A stretch of 64,000 nucleotides of DNA from contig NZ_JNFA01000019.1 in assembly GCF_000766865.1 (NCBI RefSeq), positions 310,001 to 374,000 on the forward strand. Reading direction: 5' to 3'. Source of the stretch: Listeria booriae (lineage in GTDB: Bacteria; Bacillota; Bacilli; Lactobacillales; Listeriaceae). Under the pieces are notes generated by a model. That model was not told where the DNA came from. It searched no databases and saw only the letters and a list, made by a program, of their open reading frames with translations. The translations under genes were made by a program, and so were the position numbers. This document shows positions 54,449-64,000 of the stretch, in pieces. Position 1 is the first letter of the stretch; each line of letters begins with the position of its first letter.

Positions 54449-55138
54449 TTAGTTTTCGCGCAGTGCTTGGATGGCACTTTTTGCTGCATTTTGTTCTGCT
54501 TGTTTCTTCGTTTTGCCACTTCCCGCACCGCGTTTCTCGTTATTAATCGCAACGACAGCTTCGAACGCTTTGCTATGCGCTGGTCCTTTTTCATCGAGAA
54601 TTGTGTACGTAATAACGACATCGCGGTCTTTTTGAACGATTTCTTGCAATTGTGTTTTGTAATCCACGGTTTGCTCGAAATGCCCGGCATCGATTTTCGG
54701 GAAAACAACGCGCTCTAAGAACCGCACCACTTTGTCCATCCCTTGATCGAGGAACAATGCGCCGATGAAAGATTCGAATACGTCGGCAAGTAAGGCTGGA
54801 CGGGTTCTTCCGCCTGCTCGTTCTTCGCCACGGCCAAGTCGGACATAACGCGAGAAATTAACCACCTCAGCAAATGCCACAAGCGAAGGTTCACACACGA
54901 TCGCCGCCCGCATTTTTGTCATTTGTCCTTCTGCCATGTTTGGAAATTTCTTGAACAAATAGTGGGAAACCGTTACTTCTAACACCGCGTCCCCTAGAAA
55001 CTCCAAACGTTCATTGTCTTCAATTTTTTCTTTGCGATGCTCATTGACATACGACGAGTGCGTAAAAGCCGTTTTTAGTAGCGTAATATCCGAAAAAGTA
55101 AAGCCGACACTCTCTTGCAATTCTTCCCAAAGATTCAT
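54449..55138 (-). CDS. rnc: Ribonuclease III
   Basis: A 229-aa double-strand RNA endonuclease for rRNA and mRNA processing. The signature [17 protein letters not shown] lies in the nuclease domain (about 35-55), and a dsRBD is C-terminal ([16 protein letters not shown] ... [16 protein letters not shown]). GGAGG precedes ATG 55138; the ORF upstream to 55153 is shorter-spaced and less likely. Confidence 0.97.
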   Translation of the reverse strand: MNLWEELQESVGFTFSDITLLKTAFTHSSYVNEHRKEKIEDNERLEFLGDAVLEVTVSHYLFKKFPNMAEGQMTKMRAAIVCEPSLVAFAEVVNFSRYVRLGRGEERAGGRTRPALLADVFESFIGALFLDQGMDKVVRFLERVVFPKIDAGHFEQTVDYKTQLQEIVQKDRDVVITYTILDEKGPAHSKAFEAVVAINNEKRGAGSGKTKKQAEQNAAKSAIQALREN

Positions 55139-55230
55139 ACGTAAAGCCTCCATTTCATTTTAGAAACACATCATAGCTTTATTTTCTAAACACCTAAAAA
55201 AGACTGCTTAGAAAATAAACTTTAATGTGG

Positions 55231-55309
55231 AAAAAGAGGATGCCTGTCGTGCGCAGAATTTTTAACCGGATAACCCGTCTAAAACAGTCTGTGCTACCTA
55301 GACACCCTC
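55231..55309 (-). terminator. Terminator of acpP with large structured loop
   Basis: GAGGGTGTCT pairs with AGGCATCCTC (10 bp, two G-U), enclosing about 54 nt, and is followed by TTTTT. The loop may fold further. It lies between acpP and rnc. Confidence 0.6.
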
Positions 55310-55335
55310 GTTCATTTGATTAAAACAAGTCGGAT

Positions 55336-55572
<237 letters not shown>

Positions 55573-55722
55573 TTACTTCACCTCCCTCCAAGTATTATAT
55601 AGGATTTCTTCGCATTCGTAAACTATTAATTAAAAAAACCTAAGAAACCCAGCCCCACCAACAAAAAATCCAAGCACAAAAAATCATGTTTTAACGCCAT
55701 TCAAACTCCGTGTCACCACACC

Positions 55723-55844
55723 AGCGCGAGCGAGAACAGCTTAGATCCTAGGCAAAGCCGAGCACCGGAGCGGAATGTACGATTTGTACATGAGCACCGG
55801 AGCACAGGCTTTAACGACGGAGATGAGCTGTTCTCGCTCGCGCT
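55723..55844. repeat. Inverted-repeat element between fabG and acpP
   Basis: A perfect 19-bp inverted repeat (AGCGCGAGCGAGAACAGCT at 55723-55741, its complement at 55826-55844) encloses 84 bp containing an AAAGCC/GGCTTT pair, two copies of GAGCACCGGAGC and an apical ATGTAC-type hairpin. It begins 3 bp beyond the fabG stop. The GC content differs from the AT-rich surroundings. It looks like a small dispersed palindromic repeat, and in RNA it would form a very long hairpin. Confidence 0.8.
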
Positions 55845-55846
55845 GC

Positions 55847-56590
55847 CTACATTGTCATGCCGCCGTCAATTGCAACAGTCTGCCCTGTCATATACGACGA
55901 AACATCACTAGCCAAGAATAACACAGCGTTTGCCACGTCTTCCACGCTACCGTATTTGCCTAGTGGGATTTGTGCCAGCATCGCTTCTTTTGTTGTCTCA
56001 TCTAGCTCGTCAGTCATTTCCGTTGCGATAAAACCTGGAGCAACCGCATTAACATTAATGCCACGCGTTGCTAATTCACGTGCCGTTGTTTTTGTTAATC
56101 CAATCACGCCAGCTTTACTTGCAACATAGTTAGCTTGCCCTGCATTCCCAGTAATCCCAACTACCGATGTAATATTGATAATTTTGCCGTAGCGTTGTTT
56201 CATCATTGTCCGTGAAACAGCTTTTGAGCATAGGAAAACACCTTTTAAGTTCGTGTCGATTACAGCGTCCCATTCGTCGACTTTCATGCGCATTAAAAGG
56301 TTGTCGCGCGTGATACCAGCATTGTTTACCAAAATATCAATACGACCGTATTTGTCTACTGCTTCTTTAAATAACGCTTGCACGTCTTCTTCAACAGCGA
56401 CATTTGCCTTCATTGCGGAAGCTTCCCCGCCTGCTGCTACAATCTCACTTACAATTGCTTCAGCGGCTTCTTGAGAACCATTGTAGTTAAAAAATACTTT
56501 GGCGCCTTGTTTGGCGAGTGTCATAACGATTTCGCGTCCAATACCGCGTGATCCGCCTGTGACAACGGCTACTTTATCTGTTAACGTCAT
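55847..56590 (-). CDS. fabG: 3-oxoacyl-[acyl-carrier-protein] reductase
   Basis: A 247-aa SDR that reduces beta-ketoacyl-ACP with NADPH in fatty acid elongation. The cofactor motif [12 protein letters not shown], the NNAGIT motif and the catalytic Ser plus YVASK ([11 protein letters not shown]) are all present. Its ATG overlaps the fabD stop by one base. Confidence 0.98.
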   Translation of the reverse strand: MTLTDKVAVVTGGSRGIGREIVMTLAKQGAKVFFNYNGSQEAAEAIVSEIVAAGGEASAMKANVAVEEDVQALFKEAVDKYGRIDILVNNAGITRDNLLMRMKVDEWDAVIDTNLKGVFLCSKAVSRTMMKQRYGKIINITSVVGITGNAGQANYVASKAGVIGLTKTTARELATRGINVNAVAPGFIATEMTDELDETTKEAMLAQIPLGKYGSVEDVANAVLFLASDVSSYMTGQTVAIDGGMTM

Positions 56591-57534
56591 TATTTTGCCT
56601 CCTTTAATTGTTCTGCTACTTCTTGAACGGAAGCAACGTCACCTGCTGCTAGGATGGTTACATCACGATTAATTTTTTTAATAAGTCCGGAAAGCACTTT
56701 GCCTGATCCGATTTCTACGAATGTGTCTACGCCTTGTTCGATAAGGTTGGCAACAATGTCCTCCCATAAAACTGGCGAATAGATTTGTTGTACGAGTTTT
56801 TCTGGAATCGCTGTTTTATCTGTTGTTGCTTGGGCGTCGACGTTTTGTACGACTGGAATCGCGCCGTCTTGGAATGTGACTTGCGCTAGTTCTGCACGGA
56901 AATCTTCGGCAGCTGGAGCCATTAGTTTGGAATGGAACGGACCGCTGACTGCAAGTGGCATGACGCGTTTTGCGCCTGCTTCTTTTGCTTGTTCGCCTGC
57001 TTTTTCAACGCCTGCTACTGTTCCTGAAATAACGATTTGGCCTGGGCAATTTAGGTTGGCAAGTTGCACGTCATCACCTGCTGCTGTAACGCTTTGCGTG
57101 ATTTTGCCTAATGCTTCACGGTCAAGTCCTAAAACGGCTGCCATGGCGCCTTGGCCATTTGGTACGGCTGCTTCCATTAGTTTGCCGCGGCGATGCACTA
57201 AATGAATAGCGTCTTCGGCCATCAAGTAGCCGCCTGCAACTAGCGCGCTGTATTCGCCTAAGCTATGTCCTGCGACAAAATCTGCTTTGACGCCATGAGT
57301 TTCTAAGGCGCGCAAAATAGCGACACTCGTAGATACAAGGGCAGGTTGCGCGTTTTCGGATTTCGTTAATAACTCAATAGGACCATCCTTAATGATATCT
57401 GTGATGGCATAACCTAATTTAGCGTCTGCTGCTGTGTAAACGGCTTGCGCTTCTTTGTATTCTGCTGCTACATCTTGTCCCATGCCTACTTTTTGTGAAC
57501 CTTGACCTGGGAAAACGAATGCGATTTTACTCAT
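56590..57534 (-). CDS. fabD: Malonyl-CoA:ACP transacylase
   Basis: A 314-aa enzyme that loads malonyl groups on [15 protein letters not shown] begins the protein; the active Ser91 lies in GHSLGEYSA, and GPFHSKLM supplies the catalytic His. It overlaps plsX by 8 nt. Confidence 0.98.
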   Translation of the reverse strand: MSKIAFVFPGQGSQKVGMGQDVAAEYKEAQAVYTAADAKLGYAITDIIKDGPIELLTKSENAQPALVSTSVAILRALETHGVKADFVAGHSLGEYSALVAGGYLMAEDAIHLVHRRGKLMEAAVPNGQGAMAAVLGLDREALGKITQSVTAAGDDVQLANLNCPGQIVISGTVAGVEKAGEQAKEAGAKRVMPLAVSGPFHSKLMAPAAEDFRAELAQVTFQDGAIPVVQNVDAQATTDKTAIPEKLVQQIYSPVLWEDIVANLIEQGVDTFVEIGSGKVLSGLIKKINRDVTILAAGDVASVQEVAEQLKEAK

Positions 57535-58564
57535 TGTTTGTTCCTCCTTGATTTGCTTCTTCTGCTTCTGCGCGTAAATGACCGCTTGCCACTTCGCTCT
57601 TAATTGTTTCTACGACTTGTTTCTCAACCATGTCACGAGCTTGGCGGATAGTTGTAAAAATACCGTTGGCGTTTGATGAGCCATGGGCTTTAATGACTGG
57701 GGCTTGGACGCCGAATAGGCAAGCTCCGCCGTATTCGCTGTAGTCCATTTTTGCTTTTAGTTCCATCAAATCTTTTTTCAGGAAAGAGGCAGCGATTTTA
57801 TTTTTGAAGCCGTTTAAAAGGCTCATTTTCATAAGGCTAAAGAAGGCTCCGGCTGTTCCTTCGATGGATTTGAGTACCATGTTGCCAGTGAAACCGTCTG
57901 TAACAATGACATCTGCTACGTCCATCATTAAATCGCGAGCTTCGACATTACCGACAAAATGGTATGCTTTCTGATTTTTCATTAGTTCGAAAGCGCGTTT
58001 CGTCAGGTCATTTCCTTTTGCTTCTTCGGTTCCGATGTTTAGTAAGGCAACGCGAGGTTTCTCGATTTTACGAACGTTTTCTGCGTAAACCGAACCCATT
58101 AAGCCAAATTGTAGTAAATGTTCGGGTTTCGCATCGGAATTGGCACCTAAATCCAGCATAACAAAGCCTTTTCCTGTTACGGTTGGCAAGGTTGGAGCGA
58201 GCGCTGGACGGTCAATGCCTTTGATACGGCCAACAACGAACAGTCCCGTGGCCATTAATGCACCAGTGTTTCCAGCTGAAATACACGCGTCTGCTTCGCC
58301 ATCTTTCACTGCTTGTGCGGCTAAAACCATGGATGCTCTTTTTTTACGTTTTACGGCACGGACTGGCTCATCGTCGCTTTCGATTTTTTCGTCTGTATGT
58401 ACGATTGTGATGCGGGTTTTGTCAGCCAGGTATTCATTGATTTTTACTTCATCACCAAAAAGCAGGAATTCTACATCTTTATATTGTGCAGCGGCTTTCA
58501 TGACACCTAATACGATTTCTTTTGGTGCGTTGTCGCCGCCCATTGCATCTATTGCAATTTTCAT
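57527..58564 (-). CDS. plsX: Acyl-ACP:phosphate acyltransferase
   Basis: A 345-aa peripheral membrane enzyme making acyl-phosphate for PlsY in phospholipid synthesis. [28 protein letters not shown] and [16 protein letters not shown] are family motifs. Its ATG overlaps the fapR stop, tying it to the FapR-controlled operon. Confidence 0.98.
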   Translation of the reverse strand: MKIAIDAMGGDNAPKEIVLGVMKAAAQYKDVEFLLFGDEVKINEYLADKTRITIVHTDEKIESDDEPVRAVKRKKRASMVLAAQAVKDGEADACISAGNTGALMATGLFVVGRIKGIDRPALAPTLPTVTGKGFVMLDLGANSDAKPEHLLQFGLMGSVYAENVRKIEKPRVALLNIGTEEAKGNDLTKRAFELMKNQKAYHFVGNVEARDLMMDVADVIVTDGFTGNMVLKSIEGTAGAFFSLMKMSLLNGFKNKIAASFLKKDLMELKAKMDYSEYGGACLFGVQAPVIKAHGSSNANGIFTTIRQARDMVEKQVVETIKSEVASGHLRAEAEEANQGGTNNE

Positions 58565-59151
58565 TTCACTTCAGTCCTTTTACTTTTTTCCGTCGTGTGG
58601 TACATTTCGAATTTACCTTTTAGTACCACTTCATCGCCGACGTAGCTGTTTACATCTACTATTGTAATCGATCTACTATCTCGTTGGTCGCGCACTTTGG
58701 CTTTGGCTATGACGCGCTCGCCTTCTTTAACAGAATGAATAAACCGTACCGTGGCTTGTGTCGTCAGTGCCAAATCGTTTGGAATAATAGCAGTGGCCAG
58801 TGAGTTCGCTTGGGCAAACAAATGATGTCCACGGGCAATTTTATTCCGTTGAAAAACATGCTCTGGTCCAACTTCAAAAATCGAAATGGCGCCTTTGTTT
58901 AATTCAATATCAATGATTTCTCCGATAACTTCTTCGATTGGAAGAGAGCGAACTGCATCGGCATAGTTTTCGGAGGCAACGTGTTTGATTCGCTCGCGTA
59001 GTTCGGGAATTGCTAATGCAACGCGGTCTAGGCGCACCGTTTGAACGCTGACTTGGAATTTCTGGGCCAGTTGTTCGTCGGTGATAAACGGGTTCTCTTC
59101 AATCGCTTGAACTAATCGCGTCTGCCTTTCTTTTTTAGGGTACTTTTTCAT
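58561..59151 (-). CDS. fapR: Fatty acid biosynthesis repressor FapR
   Basis: A 196-aa repressor. A DeoR-like helix-turn-helix (about 15-55, [24 protein letters not shown]) is linked to a hot-dog effector domain (about 75-190) binding malonyl-CoA, which releases the repressor. The start ATG 59151 follows GAGAGGAA. Its operator overlaps its own promoter (59181-59198). Confidence 0.97.
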   Translation of the reverse strand: MKKYPKKERQTRLVQAIEENPFITDEQLAQKFQVSVQTVRLDRVALAIPELRERIKHVASENYADAVRSLPIEEVIGEIIDIELNKGAISIFEVGPEHVFQRNKIARGHHLFAQANSLATAIIPNDLALTTQATVRFIHSVKEGERVIAKAKVRDQRDSRSITIVDVNSYVGDEVVLKGKFEMYHTTEKSKRTEVK

Positions 59152-59180
59152 CCGAATTCCTCTCGCTTCCACTCATTGTT

Positions 59181-59230
59181 TTAATACCAGATACTAAGAG
59201 TAATATATAAAAAATGCTAACAATATGCAA
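59181..59230 (-). promoter_or_regulatory. FapR-controlled promoter and operator
   Basis: TTGCAT (59230-59225), 17-bp spacer and TATATT (59207-59202) on the minus strand. Immediately downstream, CTTAGTATCTGGTATTAA (59198-59181) matches the FapR palindrome TTAGTACCTGRTACTAA, so FapR autoregulates the fapR-plsX-fabD-fabG operon at the transcription start. Confidence 0.85.
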
Positions 59231-59245
59231 GTTATACGGCTGTGG

Positions 59246-61294
59246 TTAGTCTAATTTCTGTTCGCCAAAAACGCCATTTGCTTCTAAAAAAGCGCGTAAT
59301 GGAGCGTATTCTTCTGTTTCTAGGAAGCCTTCGTGGTAAATGATGTCGACAGCGTCTTGCCTTGCGATTTCTAACACGCGGTAATCGTGCACCATGTCGG
59401 CCACTTTGAATTCTGGGATACCGCTTTGTTTTTTGCCGAAAAAGTCACCTGGGCCACGCAATTCTAAATCGCGCTCGCTAACAACGAAGCCGTCATTGGT
59501 CTCGGTCATAATGGTCATGCGTTCTTTACCGACTTCTGTTTTCGGATCAGCGATGAGGACGCAGTAAGATTGTTCGGCGCCACGCCCGACACGGCCGCGA
59601 AGTTGGTGCAGTTGTGCTAAACCGAAACGATCCGCGTCATAAATAACCATCATGGTCGCATTTGGCACATTTACGCCAACTTCTACAACGGTTGTGGAGA
59701 CGAGACAATCGATTTTGTGGTCGTTGAAGTCACGCATAATTTGGTCTTTATCTGCGGGTAACAATTTGCCGTGCATGAGGCCCGCGGAGTGTTTGCCGTT
59801 CCATTTGCCGTTTAGAATATTGTAGACATCGATGGCGTTTTGGACATCTAGTTTTTCTGATTCTTCGATGAGCGGGCAAATAACGTAGGCTTGTCGTCCT
59901 TTTAGGATTTCTTGTTCGATGAAACCGATGACGCGGTCTAACATTTGGTGTTTCACCCAGTACGTCTCGATTTGTTTACGCCCAGCCGGCAATTCATCAA
60001 TGATAGACACGTCCATTTCGCCAAAAGCAGTGATGGCAAGTGTCCGCGGAATCGGTGTGGCTGTCATGAAAAGGACGTCTGGATAGGTGCCTTTTTCTCG
60101 TAACACGCGACGTTGTTCGACGCCGAAGCGGTGTTGTTCGTCGGTGATGACGAGGCCGAGCTTTTGAAACACGACTTCTTCTTGAATGAGGGCGTGTGTG
60201 CCGACGAGGACATCGATTTGCCCGTCTGCAAGAAGGGCTAGCATTTCGCGACGGCGTTTTCCTTTGACGCTACTGGTAAGCAATCCGACGGTGACATCGA
60301 ATGGTTGGAGTAAGTCGACAAGCGAGTTGGCGTGCTGCTCGGCTAGGATTTCGGTCGGGACCATCAAGGCGCCTTGGAAGCCGCTTTTGGCTGCTGCGTA
60401 TAGTGCGATGGAGGCCACGACGGTTTTTCCTGATCCAACGTCGCCTTGTAATAGCCGATTCATATGGAAATGCGATTTCATGTCGCCGCATATTTCGTTG
60501 ACTACGCGTTTTTGTGCGTCGGTTAGCGGGAATGGCAGGCTTTCGATGTAGTGACGCAGATCATTCACGTCGTAGTCGATTGAGACGCCACCTGAGCGCT
60601 CGCGTTCAATTTTTCGGAATAGCTGCATCTTGAGTTGGAATAGCAGGAATTCTTCGTACACCATGCGACGCCGTGCTTGTTTCAGATCTTCTGGGTTTTT
60701 TGGAAAGTGTAAGAACTGGACGGCTTCTTTGCGCGAAATCAGTTGGTATTTTTGCAACCATTTTTCTGGCAAAATTTCAACGATGTCATCGCCGTATGTA
60801 TCGAATGCCGCGACGGTGAATTTAAGAAGTGTTTTATTGCGGATGGTGCCTTTGAGACGGTATACGCCTTCTAGTGCTTCTTCTGCGGTTTGGTGGCCTT
60901 TTTTGTATTTGCTAGCTGTAATTTGGGCGCGGCCTTTATCCCATTTCCCAGAAATAGTTACTTCGTCGCCAACTGCCAATTTTCCTTTTATGTATGGTTG
61001 GTTAAAAAAATCGACTTTGACGACTTGATGACCGGAGGCAACGCGAAAAGACAGCTTGGATTTCTTTCTTCCGTAATAGGCTAAAGTAGGCTCGGTCAGG
61101 ACTTCTCCTTGCACCGTCACCCGTTCTTCATGCGCTACTTCGGACAAATCCCGCAAGCGATAATCTTCATATCGATACGGGAAATTAAAAAGTAAATCGG
61201 CAACTGTCTCTATATCTAATTCTTTTAATGTTTTCGCGGTTTCAGCACCGACGCCTTTAACATCAGTGACTGGAATTTCATTCAGATTCTTCAC
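59246..61294 (-). CDS. recG: ATP-dependent DNA helicase RecG
   Basis: A 682-aa fork-reversal helicase. An N-terminal wedge/OB domain is followed by the helicase core with GDVGSGKTVVASIAL (Walker A), ITDEQHRFGVEQR (DEQH) and QLRGRVGRGAEQSYC (motif VI). The open frame begins at 61318, but GTG 61294 gives the standard length. It overlaps the end of sdaAA by 17 nt. Confidence 0.95.
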   Translation of the reverse strand: MKNLNEIPVTDVKGVGAETAKTLKELDIETVADLLFNFPYRYEDYRLRDLSEVAHEERVTVQGEVLTEPTLAYYGRKKSKLSFRVASGHQVVKVDFFNQPYIKGKLAVGDEVTISGKWDKGRAQITASKYKKGHQTAEEALEGVYRLKGTIRNKTLLKFTVAAFDTYGDDIVEILPEKWLQKYQLISRKEAVQFLHFPKNPEDLKQARRRMVYEEFLLFQLKMQLFRKIERERSGGVSIDYDVNDLRHYIESLPFPLTDAQKRVVNEICGDMKSHFHMNRLLQGDVGSGKTVVASIALYAAAKSGFQGALMVPTEILAEQHANSLVDLLQPFDVTVGLLTSSVKGKRRREMLALLADGQIDVLVGTHALIQEEVVFQKLGLVITDEQHRFGVEQRRVLREKGTYPDVLFMTATPIPRTLAITAFGEMDVSIIDELPAGRKQIETYWVKHQMLDRVIGFIEQEILKGRQAYVICPLIEESEKLDVQNAIDVYNILNGKWNGKHSAGLMHGKLLPADKDQIMRDFNDHKIDCLVSTTVVEVGVNVPNATMMVIYDADRFGLAQLHQLRGRVGRGAEQSYCVLIADPKTEVGKERMTIMTETNDGFVVSERDLELRGPGDFFGKKQSGIPEFKVADMVHDYRVLEIARQDAVDIIYHEGFLETEEYAPLRAFLEANGVFGEQKLD

Positions 61295-62177
61295 GTTCTT
61301 CTTGCGGCGACAAACCAAAGATCTTTCTTTGTACTGCCCTACCAGTAGGTGTTGCCGCTAGACCCCCTTCGCCAGTTTCACGCAATGAACTAGGCATTTG
61401 TAACCCAACGCGGTACATCGCCTCTATTACTTCATCACATGGAATTCTACTTTTTATGCCTGCTAATGCCATATCTGCTGAAATCATCGCCTGTGAAGCT
61501 CCTAGCGCGTTACGTTTGACGCAAGGGACTTCCACGAGACCAGCAACTGGATCGCATACAAGACCTAACATATTTTTCATCGTCATTGCCATCGCTTCGG
61601 CCGATTGTTCTGGTGTGCCTCCTGCTGCTTCTACAATGGCCGCTGATGCCATCGCGCTAGCAGAACCAATTTCCGCTTGGCAACCACCTGCTGCCCCAGA
61701 AATAAACGCTTTATTGGCAACAACAAAACCGAATGCGCCTGCTGTGAATAAGAAGCGCAACATCGCTTCACGAGACATGTCTAAACGGTCTTTCACCGCA
61801 TATAAAACACCAGGAACAACACCCGCACTACCAGCAGTTGGCGTCGCGCAAATGACACCCATCGCGGCATTTACTTCGTTTGTAGCAATGGCTTTCGCTA
61901 CAGCATCTAGAATCACTTCACCAGAAAGCATGTTTCCTTTTGCGATATAGTCACGCATTAAAACCGCATCTCCGCCAGTAAGGCCAGTCGTTGATTCCAC
62001 GCCATCTTCCCCGCGCTTAATCGCCTCTTCCATCACTGTTAAATTACGATCCATTACTTCCAAAATAGTTTCCCGCGAACTTCCAGTAACATGCATTTCG
62101 CGCTCAATCATGATTTCCGAAATCGGCTTACTTTCGCGATTCGCGATGTCAATTAATTCTGCAACTGTGTGGAACAT
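61278..62177 (-). CDS. sdaAA: L-serine dehydratase, alpha subunit (iron-sulfur type)
   Basis: A 299-aa subunit converting serine to pyruvate and ammonia. The cysteines in GVICATPTAG, AGGCQAEIGSA, GLVCDPVAG and VEVPCVKRN hold the [4Fe-4S] cluster. It partners with the beta subunit encoded upstream. Confidence 0.96.
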   Translation of the reverse strand: MFHTVAELIDIANRESKPISEIMIEREMHVTGSSRETILEVMDRNLTVMEEAIKRGEDGVESTTGLTGGDAVLMRDYIAKGNMLSGEVILDAVAKAIATNEVNAAMGVICATPTAGSAGVVPGVLYAVKDRLDMSREAMLRFLFTAGAFGFVVANKAFISGAAGGCQAEIGSASAMASAAIVEAAGGTPEQSAEAMAMTMKNMLGLVCDPVAGLVEVPCVKRNALGASQAMISADMALAGIKSRIPCDEVIEAMYRVGLQMPSSLRETGEGGLAATPTGRAVQRKIFGLSPQEEREESE

Positions 62178-62239
62178 TTTATTACCTCCTACTTCTCATG
62201 TTACATACAAGAAAAATGGAGCATAACCGCACCACTTTT

Positions 62240-62905
62240 CTATAAAACAAAACTCGCCACTTGATAAATGTCTGGCAACTGCTTAATTTCATCCAAAACC
62301 GACTGTTCAACACGCTGATCGACTTCCAGAACCATTAAGGCTTCGTCACCTTTTACTTTGCGAGACACTTTCATTTGACCAATATTAATTTCATGTTTCG
62401 CAAAAATGCCTGATACAGCAGCAATCGCGCCAAACCGGTCTTTATGCAAAACTAAAACGGCCGGTGACATTCCTGTAAACTCTAACTCAAATTCGTTAAG
62501 ACGCACAATTTCAATTTTGCCACCACCGATGGATGCGCCGACTAATGTCGTTTGTTGCATACCGTTTTTCAGTACAAGTTTTACCGTGTTGGGGTGGGAA
62601 GCTTCTTCTACTTCCTCAATGAAATTAATATGCATTCCCCATTCTTCGGCAAGCTTCATCGCATCAGGCATCCGCTCGTCATCTGTTTCAAAACCAAGCA
62701 AGCCGCCAATTAAAGCGACATCTGTTCCGTGACCTTTATACGTCTTGGCAAAAGAACCGTACAAATGAATGTCCACTTGCATCGGCATTTCATTAAACAC
62801 ACTACGCGCAACGGCTCCAATCCGACAAGCTCCGGCTGTGTGAGAACTTGAAGGTCCAATCATTACCGGTCCAATAATATCAAATACACTATTAAATTTC
62901 ATCAT
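62240..62905 (-). CDS. sdaAB: L-serine dehydratase, beta subunit
   Basis: A 221-aa protein with the GPSSSHTAGACRIG motif that closes over the active site, and a C-terminal ACT domain (about 145-220) for regulation. Two adjacent ATG codons (62905, 62902) are possible starts after AAGGGG. It precedes sdaAA by 62 nt, with a weak hairpin between them. Confidence 0.95.
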   Translation of the reverse strand: MMKFNSVFDIIGPVMIGPSSSHTAGACRIGAVARSVFNEMPMQVDIHLYGSFAKTYKGHGTDVALIGGLLGFETDDERMPDAMKLAEEWGMHINFIEEVEEASHPNTVKLVLKNGMQQTTLVGASIGGGKIEIVRLNEFELEFTGMSPAVLVLHKDRFGAIAAVSGIFAKHEINIGQMKVSRKVKGDEALMVLEVDQRVEQSVLDEIKQLPDIYQVASFVL

Positions 62906-63013
62906 GCCTCGCCCCTTCATGATTTCATAAAACGCTCTTTATTGCTATGTCTATAATAACTAAAAAATGAAATGTACGGCGCGATAATTGTTAGTTTGCC
63001 ACGCCGCAACACT

Positions 63014-64000
63014 TTATTCTACTGAAAAAATATACGGGTAAACAGGTTGTCCGCCAGAATGAATTTCGAATTCGATATCTGGGAATTGATTCGATACTTC
63101 TTCGGCAATTTTTTCTGCGTCTGCTTCTGTGACATCCGCTCCATAAAGCAATGTCACGATTTCGCTGTAGTCATCCACCATTTTTGTTAGTGTAGCTACC
63201 GTTGTTGCTTCTAAGCTTGGATTGCTGATTTTAATATCGCCCTCTACGATACCGATGTAGTCGTCTTTTTTGATTGTTACGCCTTCTACGGTTGTATCGC
63301 GTACGGCTGTTGTTACTTGACCGCTTGATACGTCTTGGATAGCTGCAATCATTTCGTTCGCGTTATTTTCAAATGATTCTTCTGCTTGGAAAACAAGTAA
63401 TGCCGCCAAACCTTGAGGAATCGTTTTTGTTGGAATGATTTTCACTTTATCGTCGCCCAGAATTAGTGCTGCTTGATCCGCTGCCATTTGGATGTTTTTG
63501 TTATTTGGTAAAACAAAAACTTGTTCGGCGTTTGCGGATTCGATCGCCTTCACGATATCTTCTGTGCTCGGATTCATCGTTTGTCCACCGGAAAGTACGA
63601 CTGTTGCGCCAACGCTTTCGAATAAACGTTTGATGCCATCGCCGACGGAAACAGTCACAATGCCGTATGGCGCTTTTTCAGAGACTTCTTCTGGTTTATC
63701 TTTAACGACTTCGCGATGCTGTTCGCGCATGTTTTCGATTTTTAGTTTGATTAGGCTTCCGTATTGTTGGCCGTAGTTCAAGACTTTTCCTGGGTACTCG
63801 GTATGCACATGTACTTTGGCTACTTCGTCATCGGCAACGACTAGTAAGGAGTCGCCCATTTCGGCAAGGTCGTCGCGGAACTGTTCTTCGTTAAATTTCT
63901 TTTGACCTGTCTTGTTTTCGTTAATTTGCACCATGATTTCTGTACAATAGCCGTAAACAATGTCTTCTGTTGACATGAAATCTTGGACGTGACGATGATG
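63014..64000 (-). CDS. fakA: Fatty acid kinase A, DhaL/DegV-linked YloV type (5' end outside window)
   Basis: Minus-strand reading is open from the window edge to a stop at 63014, giving the C-terminal about 328 residues of an approximately 550-aa protein. It shows VYGYCTEIMVQ, GDSLLVVADDEVAKVHVHTEYPGKVL and FVLPNNKNIQMAADQAA, as in YloV/FakA. FakA phosphorylates fatty acids bound to FakB for membrane lipid synthesis, which fits the neighbouring FapR cluster. Confidence 0.93.
   Translation of the reverse strand, partial: HHRHVQDFMSTEDIVYGYCTEIMVQINENKTGQKKFNEEQFRDDLAEMGDSLLVVADDEVAKVHVHTEYPGKVLNYGQQYGSLIKLKIENMREQHREVVKDKPEEVSEKAPYGIVTVSVGDGIKRLFESVGATVVLSGGQTMNPSTEDIVKAIESANAEQVFVLPNNKNIQMAADQAALILGDDKVKIIPTKTIPQGLAALLVFQAEESFENNANEMIAAIQDVSSGQVTTAVRDTTVEGVTIKKDDYIGIVEGDIKISNPSLEATTVATLTKMVDDYSEIVTLLYGADVTEADAEKIAEEVSNQFPDIEFEIHSGGQPVYPYIFSVE

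Overview
The window is chromosomal DNA from a low-GC, non-sporulating Firmicute, most likely a species of Listeria or a close relative in the Listeriaceae. The evidence is gene content and order: uvrC-lysC, zapA-cvpA-polX-mutS2-trxA, pheS-pheT, rplT-rpmI-infC, and fakA-sdaAB-sdaAA-recG-fapR-plsX-fabD-fabG-acpP-rnc-smc-ftsY-ylxM-ffh. This last run is followed by a cell-wall-anchored Asp-Ala repeat protein, a partner protein, rpsP, khpA, ylqD, rimM and trmD. Sporulation genes that interrupt some of these blocks in Bacillus (gerE, gerM) are absent. The protein sequences resemble Listeria homologues known from memory; no search was run.

Layout. 1-5290 holds small accessory and stress genes: a lipase-like hydrolase cut by the window edge, a hypothetical protein, a DUF1361 membrane protein, azlCD, a TetR regulator with an EF-G-binding protein, a VOC protein and an unknown. 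Between the DUF1361 gene and azlD, on the minus strand, lies a 129-nt tRNA-Leu-like RNA with its own promoter and terminator. 5445-10378 holds tRNA-Ser, ybaK, yslB, racE-rph-xtp-phosphodiesterase, tRNA-Arg, what looks like an integrase scar, and an orphan immunity-like gene. The racE to tRNA-Arg block appears inverted relative to the usual order. 10463-29196 is a mostly minus-strand DNA repair, division and translation region: lysC, uvrC, trxA, mutS2, polX, cvpA, zapA, with rnhC on the plus strand, then ung, an HD hydrolase, an MMPL exporter with its MarR regulator, and pheST under a Phe T-box. 29528-34833 has a YodB-like redox regulator, a DUF6054-like protein, a SpoU methyltransferase, an SNF symporter, an SDR-like protein and an M42 peptidase.

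34950-38416 contains the infC-rpmI-rplT operon (ATT start codon on infC, L20-type leader) and rplS. In pathogenic Listeria the inlC gene lies between infC and rplS. Here that slot holds two small operons instead: a VOC protein with an Imm74-like protein, and an 88-aa protein with a minimal nucleotidyltransferase that looks like a candidate toxin-antitoxin or defence pair. 38600-43704 carries a metallo-beta-lactamase-fold hydrolase, the trmD-rimM-ylqD-khpA-rpsP translation cluster, and a predicted (alpha/alpha)6-barrel protein. 43779-47447 encodes the LPXTG surface protein, in which about 733 residues are strict Asp-Ala dipeptides. 48015-64000 is the SRP, SMC, fatty-acid and phospholipid (FapR regulon), RecG and serine dehydratase block, ending in a truncated fakA.

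The observations most worth follow-up are the tRNA-like RNA at 1741-1869, the nucleotidyltransferase pair at 37163-37944, the Asp-Ala repeat protein and its nested DNA duplications, the 19-bp inverted-repeat element at 55723-55844, the content of the inlC slot, and the tRNA-Arg inversion and scar region.
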